Assembly: GCA_914767885.1 (NCBI GenBank)
Contig: CAJZBQ010000047.1
Location: 620,001 to 684,000, forward strand
Length of the DNA stretch: 64,000 bases
From: Blepharisma stoltei
Taxonomy: Eukaryota; Ciliophora; Heterotrichea; Heterotrichida; Blepharismidae
Reading direction: 5' to 3'
The notes under the pieces are model-generated. The model did not search any database. It was given only the letters and a program-made list of their open reading frames with translations, and was not told the origin of the DNA. Shown piece by piece: positions 25,701 to 35,700 of this stretch. The first letter of the stretch is position 1. Each line of letters begins with the position of its first letter. The position numbers and the translations under genes were made by a program.

Positions 25701-26569
25701 TATTTGATCACCACACCCCATTCATGTGGGTACTTATACCATAAAATAAAAAAACTAAAATTACTTATCAAGAAGTCCCGATGGGCCTGAAGATCACTAC
25801 TTGCCTCTAATTATCATTCCACCACTTACTTGCCAGTCAAACAGGACATTCCATTGTTTTGTTCTCGTGGACGAGTGTCTGCACTTGCTACCAGAAGTCA
25901 GAGAAGCTGGGTCATTTACTCGCTATAAGCCTACCAGAAAATTTAAAAAAAAAACCTACCCGAGTTGTTGATGAAAATGGAGCTCATGATATTGTGCTAG
26001 ATATTTCCAGACGGAACAAAACTCTCTTTAGAGCCTTCCAGCTACAGTTTTACCTCGCCACCAGCAAAAATACCATTTAGGGTGAGAGTCCTGGCTTATC
26101 ATGGTCATCCCAGTATTGCGCTCCATCTAAAATGCCCAAAAATCTGTGGACACAAATCTTTTAAGCTCTCCCATCTCTTCCAAAAGGTCCCGCTAACATG
26201 AGCTCACAGAGCAAGCCTTAAGAGGACGTCAATGCACCATACCATTGTTATATATATTGGGCACTTATGCCAAGTTTTTGCAACAATGTGAATGCCTTCT
26301 TCTACGAACCAATGCTCGTAAAACCAAGTATCTGAGTTCTTGTCGTGCCCAAACTTTTCCCCAGTTTGGCTTGTTGAGTCGAACCACTCATAGATATCGC
26401 AATTGTCAATTACCCAATAGGCCTCTTGACCTGTTTCAGTTGTTTTGGTGAAATGTTCCTCTGCTGAGACTGCTGAGATGAGTTTATTATAGATGAGCCA
26501 AGTCTCATAGTGTTTCATTGAAAAGGCTGGGTAAGACCCAGACCACCAACTTTCAAGTTTAGAAGCCAT
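19731..26569 (-). CDS. Trp-rich/helical giant structural protein, 1680 residues, five IESs
   Basis: Begins MASKLESWWSGSYPAF and ends EVIQRVIL (TAG 19731-19733). The N-terminal 350 or so residues are Trp-rich with repeated K-x-W, G-D-K-K-W-G and W-E-E patterns; the rest is alpha-helical with few long coiled coils (EEL, AKELA, DPV-LL repeats such as LPYDPVTLLKFLLVNGK and LPFDPVELLHSLRMKK). Five inserts (25732-26262, 25435-25532, 24479-25022, 21936-22326, 21342-21573) total 1796 bp; the remainder is exactly 1681 codons. Codon use is GC-shifted as in the neighbouring coiled-coil gene. No family recognised; a cortical cytoskeletal role is a guess from composition and context. Confidence 0.8.
21342..21573. 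mobile_element. IES, 232 bp, TA-bounded
   Basis: TA lies at 21342 and 21574. The ends CGAGCAAAACA and (inverted) AGAGCGAAACAAA are related. Joins KLTLLL to GTRRIREIKPFF. Confidence 0.7.
21936..22326. mobile_element. IES, 391 bp, full-length MITE, TTA-bounded
   Basis: TTA lies at 21936 and 22327. The hairpin end is on the left (GTGAGCGAAC / GTTCGCTCAC) and the double-motif end on the right. Joins EVERRL to RDLLDQLM. Confidence 0.92.
24479..25022. mobile_element. SINE-like IES, 544 bp, 10-bp direct repeat CTTTCTGAAA without TA
   Basis: CTTTCTGAAA lies at 24479-24488 and 25023-25032. The insert has higher GC and begins GAAATGGCG a few bases in, like several other inserts. Excision joins LTDLFRK to QKAEVDASQ in frame. 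Confidence 0.8.
25435..25532. mobile_element. IES (or unusual long intron), 98 bp, 9-bp direct repeat CTTGTTGGG
   Basis: CTTGTTGGG lies at 25435-25443 and 25533-25541. The interior is almost pure A/T. On the coding strand the same excision can be phrased as GT...AG, so an intron six times the usual length is the alternative. Joins WSDPT to SSGKEKVW. Confidence 0.75.
25732..26262. mobile_element. SINE-like IES, 531 bp, ACTTAT core in an imperfect 15-bp repeat
   Basis: ACTTAT lies at 25732-25737 and 26263-26268 within TGGG-ACTTAT-CCA on both sides (one mismatch each side). The interior is GC-richer than the local introns and IESs. Joins KTWHK to YPHEWG. Confidence 0.8.
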
Positions 26570-27400
26570 TAAATTATTAAGCCTGCTATACGTTTATTTA
26601 ATATGGATTAATTTATTTCAGTCCTAGAAATGGAGTCATAAACAAAGGCCAATGAGAAAATATAGTGATTACTAAAAGCTTAAAGAGAGCTTACTACCCA
26701 ATCTTTAAATTAGAGCAAAATATCGGTTAATTTTTATTTTTGGAAAATAAATCCCATTTAATTTGTAACTAATTTTAATGGAAATAGCTAGATAATAACT
26801 TTAATGTGAATTTTTTCTACCAAGATCGAAAATTTTTTATTAAAAGTAGGGATTCTCTTAAAATATTATTTAAACAAAGTGCTTTGAAATATAAATTTTA
26901 TAAATTAATGTTTAAAAATTTAAAACTTTATAAATTTTATTTCAAAATAAATTTGAACAATTTTTTTTCTTTTAAAGGGAGAAGAGATAGAATAGCTTCT
27001 AAAATTATAATCATTTACTGGTTTGCAGATTTTTTATATAAAGGGTTATTTTTTTCAGTATAAGATGAAAAGTAGATAGCTGACTTGATATATAAAATAC
27101 TGAGAAAGAATTTATTTAATCTTTAGCTCACATTGCTCCTTTTAGCAGCAGCAGATGATTCGATATTTTCAGTAAAAGCCATGGCATATTTAAGATAAAA
27201 AAATTAACATAAAATCATTTTTTATCGGGTTTGGAAAAAACCCTTTCGCACTTTACGATAATTTTACATAAAAAGTAATCCTTGCTTGTTTATGTTTCTC
27301 TTTTTCGACTTTTTTCAGTATTTTTTAATAGTAGTAAAAAATGTGATTTGAAAGTTGATCGAGGAATTATCATTTTATTAGGCATTATTTTTAATTTAAT
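26570..27400. other. Intergenic, AT-rich, no supported gene
   Basis: The open frame at 26806-27063 is Lys/Phe/Ile-rich as expected from AT-rich DNA. A 19-codon ATG frame at 27123-27182 (minus, MAFTENIES) is too short to call. Confidence 0.5.
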
Positions 27401-28640
27401 ATGGGAATTTCCTTCAGAAGTATTTTCTCTATTTTTTTCTCTTTAGCTGTTTACTCGTTAGATTGCTATAAGTTCAATTGCAAATCTTCAGATATGCTGT
27501 TTGTGAATGAAACCTGCATTTTTTACGAGCCAACACAGGGGAAATATTGATTAAATGAGTGCCCAAAATACTTTTATTGTCCTATTCCAGCTCCAATTCA
27601 AGAAATAAATTCCACTTGTCAATACATCCCTAAACCCAGTTCGTATTTATGGCCTGGCGAGCCATGCACATCAAACTCTTCTTGCATAACAAATGCATGT
27701 ATAGATTCTATATGCATTGGAAATACTGCTGGAGAATCTTGCAAGAGTGATGGCGATTGCAATCCTGGCTTATTCTGCAATTCAGAAAAATGCACTCACT
27801 CTCCCAGTATTAAGCAAATTCTTGCTTGCTCTGGGGTTTTCCAAAAATAGGGATTTGTTGGGTCATGAAAGGGGTGAAGCAAGCAAAAATCGATCTATCT
27901 TTTTAAATTTACTATTTGAAAATCTTGTGCTAAAACCCCTAACGAATAAGCAAGAATTTGCTTTTACTGGGGCGAGTCAGCAGATAAATACAGGAAGTTA
28001 CGGCTGTTCTCGAGATGAAGATTGTGTAAATTCATCATTTTGCAATTTCACAGGAAATCCAGCTACTTCTATTTGCGTGCTAGGGTACAGTTTGGCTAGT
28101 AGCCAAGCAATTGCGAATTGTGAGAATGGAGTTAGCAATTTATGTCAAAATATTGCTTGCATTGGAGGAAATAATCCAGTATGCAATGTAAAATTGTCAT
28201 CTCAATTATTGCCGAAGGCATGCCAGAGCTCAAATGACTGTCAGATAGACGGCAATTTATCAGAATATTTGCCTAGCTGTGAATGCGCATTTAATCCAAA
28301 TGGAAAAGCTTATTGTGGGTTATATCCTGGGGATAAGCTTTATCAGCAATACTTAATTATGCTTCAAGATTGGATTAAAAGTGATATTATCAATAAATGC
28401 AACACAGAAAGAAGAGGAATTTCACCATGCATGCAGGCATATTATCCAAATTATTTAAAGTTGGCTTATTACGCATCTCTTGTTTCAGCATATCCACAAC
28501 TGCAAAATGCTCCAAACTGTGCGCAACAGATTTATTTATCTAATTATTGAGGGTTCCTGCAGCAAATCAATGACCAAGATGAATATTCCAATTCAAATCA
28601 AATCCTTTTATCACTGGCACTTTTGTTTATATTGTATTAA
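27401..28640 (+). CDS. Secreted or GPI-anchored Cys-rich surface protein
   Basis: Signal peptide MGISFRSIFSIFFSLAVYS, then many spaced Cys residues (GESCKSDGDCNPGLFC, SRDEDCVNSSFC, ACQSSNDC) in Dickkopf/EGF-like C-x5-DC-x4-FC units repeated at least three times. The C-terminus is hydrophobic with no cytosolic tail (ILLSLALLFILY), typical of a GPI-attachment signal. A 154-bp IES (27810-27963) with 16-bp inverted ends interrupts it; net 361 residues. Two TGA Trp codons (about 27548 and 28550). Surface antigen or adhesion role is likely but not shown. Confidence 0.8.
27810..27963. mobile_element. IES, 154 bp, TTA-bounded, 16-bp perfect terminal inverted repeats
   Basis: TTA lies at 27810 and 27964. 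The arm AAGCAAATTCTTGCTT is perfectly inverted at the other end; GGGGTTTT/AAAACCCC extends the pairing inward. Confidence 0.92.
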
Positions 28641-28716
28641 CTATATTTTTATATAACATAAAATAGGTGTTTTATGAATAATAAACCCTTTATTTAATAT
28701 TAGGACAAATTTATTC

Positions 28717-31700
28717 TTAAAATGCTAAATTAACTGACCCTTTGCATCCAATAATCATGCAGTAATGCTCCATGAGCATATTCCACTCTTCAAACTCATC
28801 CATCCATTCCAACTTCTCCACCCTTTCTCTTTCATGCCTATCAGTGTGTCTATTATAAATCATCAGCATGTTATAGCTTTTTTCGGGTATTTGCGTTGAA
28901 AGCGATGAGGTTTGGGATTGACGGCGAAGCCTATTTCCTATACAAAACGGGTTTTGCGGCGCAAGAAGAAAATACTGAGTACCTTAACTAGGTCGATAAA
29001 TGCTAGATTTGCTTTTTTTAAAACCACTAAAGTGTTATAAGATTCCTTTGTCGTAATTGCCTGCTGCTTGAGAAAGCAAGAACTTTGTTACTTTTACCTC
29101 CTGGCCCGTTTGAGATTGGTGTGTTGATTCCATTTTATTAAAATTTTGACAAACCTAATTGTTTTAGCTAGCCATTTTAAAATTGAAATATTAAATATGG
29201 AATCTGACGACACACTCATTACTATGAACCAAATTCCTCTAATTTTACGATTTGTGAATTCAAATTCAAGTATGATTATGTTTAATCAATCCTGATCTAT
29301 TCGGCCTTATTCAAATCCAAAATAACAGAATCTGATTGTCAAGTTTATCTCAAAGTGAAATGTTTAGCTCAACAGAATTTACTCTTAAAATAAAAAGAAG
29401 TATTGAGCTATTCATCGAAATTTTATTAAGTGCAAACGCGGAAAGTAGATTCAAGCAGCCCTGCAAGTGCTCAGGCTCTAGAACAATTTTGAAGAAAAAT
29501 CTCCAGTAGAATTTAGAGATAAATGCATTTCAAGATGGTGATATATATTGGGCTTGGGATAAATAGTACATGAAACTAACTTTTCAGCTAACTCCCCCCC
29601 CCCCTCCGTGAGCGAACAAAACCATTAGAAAAATCGCCATTTTTTGACCAAAAACCCACCCTCCGTGAGTGAACAAAAATTTTTTTAATAGAAAAAATTT
29701 TAATGGAAAAAAAAATTTTGATATATAAGTGATAATTAGTATAATGAAATCTAGAGCTAATTCTGTTTAATTTTAAACAAATTTGCGTTTTAAAACATAA
29801 ATTTTGCAAATTAAATTAATATTTGCTTCCCAATTTTTGCAAATTAGGATTGTTTTAAATTTCGAAAAAAATATTTTTTATAAAATTTATATATAAATTT
29901 GTTTTAAAAAAAAAAAATTAACCCCCCTCCGTGAGCGAACAAAATTTTTTGTTCGCTCACGGAGGGGGGGGGGGGAGTAAGCAAAAGTGCAAAACGCGGA
30001 AAGCAGGTTCTAGCAGCCCTACAAGTGCTCATGCTCCAGTAGCAATTTGAAGAAAAATCTCCAGTAGATTTTAGAGATAAATGCATTTTAAGATGGTGGT
30101 GTATATTGGATCTGGATAAATGGTACATGAAAAAAAAAATTTCAGCTAAGAAAAAGTGCGAAACGCGGAAAGCAGATTCGAGCAGCCCTACAAGTGCTCA
30201 TGCTCCTGTTGTAGTTTGAAGTAAAATCTCCGGTAGAATCTAGAGAAAAATACATTTCAAGATGGCGTAAGTCAAGATGAGAGTACATACAAAATGGTTC
30301 ATGAAAAACCCTTCAGCTAAGAAAAAGTGCAAAACGCGGAAAGCAGATTCTAGCAGCCCTACAAAATGTTCATGCTCCAGTAGCAATTTGAAGGATAATC
30401 TCCAGTAGAATTTAGAGAAAAATGTATTTCAAGATGGTGATGTATATTGGATCTGGATAAATGGTACATGAAACTAACTTTTCAGTGAAGAAAAAGTGCG
30501 AAACGCGGAAAGCAGATTCTAGAAGCTCTACAAGTGCTCATGCCCCTGTAGCAATTTGAAGGAAAATCTCCAGTAGATTTTTAGAGAACAATGTATTTCA
30601 AGATGGTGTAAGTCAAGATGAAGTACATAAAAAAATGGTACATGAAACGAACTTTTCAGCTAACTCCCCCCCCCCCCCCTCCGTGAGCGAACAAAACCAT
30701 TAGAAAAATCGCCATTTTTTGACCAAAAACCCACCCTCCGTGAGTGAAACAAAATTTTTTTAATAGAAAAAATTTTAATGGAAAAAAATTTTGATATATA
30801 AGTGATAATTAGTATAATGAAATCTAGAGCTAATTCTGTTTAATTTTAAACAAATTGCGTTTTTAAAACATAAATTTTGCAAATTAAATTAATATTTGCT
30901 TCCCAATTTTTGCAAATTAGGATTTTTTTTAAATTTCGAAAAAAAATATTTTTTATAAAATTTATATATATAAATTTTTTTTAAAAAAAAAAATTAACCC
31001 CCCTCCGTGAGCGAACAAAATTTTTTTGTTCGCTCACGGAGGGGGGGGGGAGTAAGCAAAAGTGCGAAACGCGGAAAGCAGATTCGAGCAACCCTACAAG
31101 TGCTCATGCTCCAGTAGCAATTTTAAGAAAAATCTCCAGTAGAATTTAGAAAAAAATGTATTTCAAGATGGTGTAAGTCAAGATGAAGTACATAAAAAAT
31201 GGCACATGAAACGAACTTTTCAGCTAAGTAAAAGTGCGAAACGCGGAAAGCAGATTCTAGAAGCCCTACAAGTGCTCATTCTTCAGTAGCATTTTGAAGA
31301 AAAATCTCCAGTATAATTTAGAGATAAATGCATTTCAAGATGGTGGAAGCCAAGATGCGAGTCCATACAAAATGGTTCATGAAAAAACCTTTTCAGCTAA
31401 GAAAAGTGCGAAACGCAGAAAGCAGATTCAAGCAGCCCTACAAGTGCTCATGCTCCTGTTGTAATTTGAAGGAAAATCTCCAGTAGAATTTAGAAGTGCA
31501 AAACGCAGAAAGCAGATTTTACTATCCCTACAAGTACTCATGCTCCAGTTGTAATTTTAAGAAAAATCTCCAGTAGAATTTAGAGATAAATAAAATGCAA
31601 GATGGCAGTGCATATGCAAGATGGTGCAATAAAATGTAAGTGCATACAAAATGGTACATGAAACGAACTTCTCAGTTAAGAAAAAGTGCGAAACGCGGAA

Positions 31701-33581
31701 AGCACATTTTAGTTTTCCTACAAGTGCTCATGTTCCACTTGTAGTTTAAAGAAAAATCTTGAGTAGACTTTGGAGAAAAATAAAAAAAAATAGCATAATT
31801 AAAATTAAAAATATATACACTTTAAAGAAAAAATAAAAACCTTGATTAAGAAAAATTGAGTCTTTTAGCTCAATAATTCCTCTAATATTAAGACTTATAG
31901 CTTCAGAAGGATTTTTATCTCCATGGGTTAAAATTTAATAAGTAGCCCCCCAAAATAATTAATATTTCAATTTTAAAATGACATGTTAAAAAATTTAGGT
32001 TTGTCAAAAATTTTAATAAAAATGGAATCAACACACCAATCCCAAGAAAGCCAGGAGGCAAAAGTGACAAAGGTCTTGTTTTCTCAAGCAGAAGGGAATC
32101 ACCACAAAGGAATCTTATGTGCACTTCTAGCTCATATCAGATACTTCCTTCCCGATATCTTTCTATACTCTACTAAGTATGTTTCTTCTTGCGCCATTCG
32201 GAATTTCCATCTTGCAAGATGGAAATCCATTTTGGCTCAGCAACAGCAAAAAAATCCCAGAATTCGGCCGTGTAAAAAAAAAATAAAACGGCCGGAAGGC
32301 CAAGGGGTCGCAGATGGCAATTCTCCGGGGTGGGGTGCAGGCTTGGGCTGACTGGGCTTCCCCTCGACCCACAGACAAGATACCGACGACGCAACATCAA
32401 TCAAGCACTTCTGGAGGAGCATTATGGTGCCTGCGAATGGCACAGGTGGTTCCAGAAGAAGACAATGGACGATCCTCTCATACCCTGAGCACCACCAGGG
32501 GTTAAGAGAGTCCTTGCCGAAATTTTTGATCCAGCAGGATCGGGTGAGTCTCCCCGACAGACTGAGGACGTCACCATTTTTGATGGCTCCGAAGAAAAAG
32601 GGCGTTAGGTGGCTTTAGTGCTTAGTGCCACATGAAGCACGAAGCTGAAGTCCGACTGGCTAGGGGCTGAAATAATCCCCGCTTAACCTCTCTAACTAAT
32701 CTCTCTCTCTCTCTCTCTTGCGCCATTCGACCCGTTTTGTATAGGAAATAGGCTTCGCCGTCAATCCCAAACCTCATCGCTTTCAACGCAAAATACCCGA
32801 AAAAAGCTATATAACCATCCACTCTTTCATAAAATCTTCTAAATCTGTCTAAATGAGAAGCCACCGTCGGATAAGAAACAATTCCTTTAAGCTCGACATG
32901 CCTGGCATGTAGATTCTGAATCATAGTTCTTCCAAACGGGTCATGAGGCTGGATCATGTCATAATTCAAAAACGCAGAATTAGGATACAGATTTGAGAAG
33001 TCTTCAATTAAAGAATCTGAGTGCTGGGCTTCCATATAAGCGAGCACACACTCTGCTAATATTAGAGTAGGCGCTGATATATTTGTATGTAAAACTAGTT
33101 TTTCCATTAAGAATCTGGAGTTTCTTAAATCTGCGTGCAAGAGTTTGTAGTCTCTTGCTAGTATTTCTTGGTTTGGAGTGATGGGAGATGATATCATGGA
33201 GAATAATTGGGGATTAGAACCAATTATTTGGCTTTTTTGGTTACAAACATCTTCGAAATCGATTTCGACATATTGAAATCGGGCTTCTGGCTTTTCTGTT
33301 CTTAACAGCCAATAAGCAGTATCAAAGCCAGCGCCGATGGAAATAATTTGTTTATTATCATCATCAATTCTCAAGAATTCTTCAACTGTCATTCTAACTC
33401 GATGGACTCTTGCCCAGTAGCCACGATTTATAAGAGGAGGCCTTTTCACTGTGTCTCTTGCAAAGAGTGAGATAAAAGGATCGTGAACATAGCCTAGTTG
33501 AGTAGCATAGCTATATCAAAATTACTTCTTTGAGGAAAGAGCATCTTGTGCTGTAGCTTTTATTGGCTGATCCTCTTGCAT
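28717..33581 (-). CDS. LCMT1: Leucine carboxyl methyltransferase 1 (PP2A methylation) split by a 3.9-kb IES
   Basis: Starts MQEDQPIKATAQDALSSK; a 15-nt intron (33511-33525) follows. Then YVHDPFISLFA, RVHRVRMTVEEFL, the SAM motif IISIGAGFDTAYWLL, YVEIDFEDV, and TLILAECVLAYME, all LCMT hallmarks. The main frame runs into repeat DNA after ERVDGY. The missing C-terminus lies 3.9 kb away at 28717-28873: NMLMIYNRH, RVEKLEWMDEFEEW, LMEHYCMIIG, as in LCMT1 C-termini. Removing 28874-32811 joins GGT TAT AAC and gives exactly 304 codons. LCMT1 methylates the C-terminal Leu of PP2A catalytic subunit in the cytosol. Confidence 0.92.
29589..29977. mobile_element. MITE nested in satellite, 389 bp, TAA-bounded
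   Basis: TAA lies at 29589 and 29978, inserted at the TAA of the satellite CAGCTAAG. The double-motif end is on the left, the hairpin end on the right. Confidence 0.92.
30661..31052. mobile_element. Second MITE nested in satellite, 392 bp, TAA-bounded
   Basis: Same orientation and same position in the satellite unit as the first copy, and nearly identical to it, so a segmental duplication of a satellite unit with its MITE is possible. Confidence 0.92.
32187..32715 (+). mobile_element. SINE-like insert, 529 bp, 14-bp target duplication, (CT)n tail
   Basis: TCTTGCGCCATTCG lies at 32187-32200 and 32716-32729. GC-rich body with GGTGAGTCTCCCCGACAG and GACGTCACCATTTTT. It ends in CTAACTAAT followed by a CT microsatellite (about 32697-32717). 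It sits inside the right arm of the giant IES. Confidence 0.8.
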
Positions 33582-34277
33582 ATTTAAGAATAGATTTATT
33601 CTGATATCAATAAATAAGGCAGAGAGCATAGTAATAATCTCAAAAATTAAGCAATTGGGATTTTTGCATGTTTTTATTTAATAATAAGAATATTGCATAA
33701 GGCATTAAACTTATTTACCCCTCTGTAAGCGAGCAAAAATTTTTTTATATGAAAAATACTTTAATATAATTAATGCTAACTATAATGAAATTTAAAGCGC
33801 TTGTAAACTAAAGATATATCTATCAATTAAATCAATTTTTTTTTTAAATTGATGAAATTCTCTTACTACCCCTCTGTGAGCGAACAAAACCATTGGAAAA
33901 ATCCTTTTTTTTTTGGTTAAGTCCACCTCCGTAATAGAACAAAAAGTTTTTTAATAAAAAAAAATTTGATATATAAGTATAATTATTATAATAATGCGGC
34001 TTGTATTTTAAAATGTAAGTTTTATAAATTAAATTAATTTTTGCAAAGATGGATTTTTTTAAATTTTGAAGAAAAAAATTAACCCCGATTAATTTTTTTC
34101 ACTCACGCAGAGGGGAGTTTAAAATATAATCCACCGCGAACAATCAAAAAACTTTTACTTGGTCATGTAGGAAAAAGAAGTAAGCATGCTTAAATTGATT
34201 GCATTAAAAAAAAAGTGTCCAGAATTGGGAACCATTGCATAATTCCTAATCAATTATGCTAATTATGATAAAAGCGA
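33582..34277. other. Intergenic with MITE remnants
   Basis: 33714-33760 carries a lone left end (CCCCTCTGTAAGCGAGCAAA). 33863-34118 is a complete degenerate copy listed separately. No gene seen. Confidence 0.6.
33863..34118. mobile_element. Intergenic IES, degenerate MITE, 256 bp
   Basis: TTACTACCCCTCTGTGAGCG at the left and CACGCAGAGGGGAGTTTA at the right; TTA lies at 33863 and 34119. Confidence 0.75.
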
Positions 34278-35419
34278 ATGGAAGCTAAATCAAGCAGATT
34301 ACAGCACCACACTCGTCTTCCATCAGTAAGTCGCAGAAAAAACTCTCCAAGCCGAAAATGCACAGCCAAAGATTTGCATCTTCCAGCACTAACTCCTCCT
34401 TCCTCTTAGTTATCAACAAGCATTTTTGTTACTGGCTTAGGCTATTTTTTTAAACCTGTTTGGATTTTAAAAAAGCAAAATTTGCTTATATTTAAAAAAA
34501 CTCATTTATTTACTTTTAGAGTATAAGCTTTTTAAAATTTAATTGATTAGCTAGAAGAAACTATATATTAAAATTGTTTGTACGGAATATTATATAATTA
34601 GTTGCTTAAATTTCTGATCGGCTCCCACGAGCCAAAGATGGATTTCACGTGTGAAAATCCAGAAATTCCACGTGGAAACCCATTTTTGGCTCGTGGGAGC
34701 CGATCAGAAATAACGCCAAAAGGTCATATAAATTTTTTGTCCTCATTTGGGTTTATTTTTTCAAAGATTATGTTTTCTCAATGATTTTGCTAGCTAGCCA
34801 AGTGATAGGGTTAAGCACAAAAAGAAGTGCATCGCCTTATGCGAGCACATTACTTCAAGTGCCAAGATCTAGACCTCAAACTAAGAATCCCAATCAGGGG
34901 CATCAAAGATTGCTTAATTCAAAGTTTTTTACAAAGCTTATAAAAATTAGTGGAGCGTCAGCATCAACGGCTGATACTGGGGTTGATGACTCAGAAAATC
35001 CTATAATAGAGCCAGATAGCCCAAAAATATCAGATTTAAATCCTTCAAACAATATAAAAGCTGCTATACATAAAATAGACCCTGGATTCCAGCACTATCT
35101 TGATTCGGACATGACTTCTGAATTAAAGTGCGATCCAAGGGCACTGTTTAGAGAGTCTATTGAGATTAAAAGAGGAAGAATCATTCAATTAGAATACAAC
35201 GATGTTGTAATTGAGGATTCTCATTTATTGCCTCTAGATTCCGAAAGTCCAAAGTTCTCACGAAGAGGAGGTGTTAGCTCCCCTTTTGATTTGGATGAGA
35301 CCCGAAATAATTCTAGGTGGAATTCACCAATTCCTCCTAGGCCTGAAACTCGAAATACATATATGAAGCCTCCAAATTACTGCAGGCATTTTCGATCTAA
35401 TTCTAACTTTATATCATAA
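34278..35419 (+). CDS. Unknown Ser/Pro/Arg-rich protein, 236 residues
   Basis: First exon MEAKSSRLQHHTRLPSVSRR... to LTPPSS ends at an in-frame TAG. A 431-bp IES (34405-34835, CTTA repeats) follows, after which the frame continues YASTLLQVPRSRPQTKNPNQ and runs to stop at 35417-35419. The net length is a whole number of codons. Disordered composition with basic and SP/PP motifs at the N-terminus and acidic stretches mid-protein; no domain recognised. The alternative start at 34781 lies inside the IES and gives a less likely hydrophobic leader. Confidence 0.65.
34405..34835. mobile_element. IES, 431 bp, CTTA-bounded, containing a 41-bp-arm hairpin
   Basis: CTTA lies at 34405-34408 and 34836-34839. 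A hairpin with arms 34611-34651 and 34669-34710 (TTTCTGATCGGCTCCCACGA...) sits inside. Confidence 0.7.
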
Positions 35420-35700
35420 TTTTTTGTAAAATGAGTTTAAGTAAATATTATAATTCTATAATAATCAATGCATTTTTCGTTTTATTGATGGTTTTGTTAA
35501 AATTATATGAATAAAATACAAGAAACATTGTATTATTTATTATTTATTATTGAGGTTGATTTTAAAATAAATTTTAATGGATATTGATTTAATATAAATG
35601 TATAGATCAAGTTTTTTTCCTTTGATATAATTTCTTTTAATCGCTTATAAATTGTTTCTCATCCCCTTAAATCAAAATTTAAATAATAAATAATTTATCT

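Larger units (their letters stand above)
29429..31780. repeat. Satellite, about 170-bp unit, about 10 copies
   Basis: The unit starts AAGTGC(A/G)AAACGCGGAAAG at 29429, 29985, 30154, 30325, 30494, 31060, 31232, 31404, 31494 and 31684. The gaps of about 560 bp are one unit plus one MITE; the 90-bp step at 31404-31494 is a truncated unit. Confidence 0.92.
28874..32811. mobile_element. Giant IES, 3938 bp: long inverted arms, satellite array, nested MITEs and SINE
   Basis: Bounded by TA within TATA. The terminal inverted arms start TATAGCTTTTTTCGGGTA and run on the left to about 29196. The right arm (about 31961-32811) is interrupted by a 529-bp SINE-like insert. The centre is a 170-bp satellite carrying two MITEs. 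Nothing in it encodes a recognisable transposase. Confidence 0.88.

Noticed and set aside
27123-27182. 19-codon ATG ORF on the minus strand (MAFTENIES)
   Set aside because: Too short, no partner exon or conserved motif found.
32696-32718. CT microsatellite as an independent regulatory repeat
   Set aside because: It abuts the target duplication of the SINE-like insert and is best explained as its 3' tail.
34770-34840. Start of the 34-kb gene at ATG 34781
   Set aside because: That ATG lies inside the predicted IES; an upstream exon at 34278 joins in frame and matches the composition of the rest.
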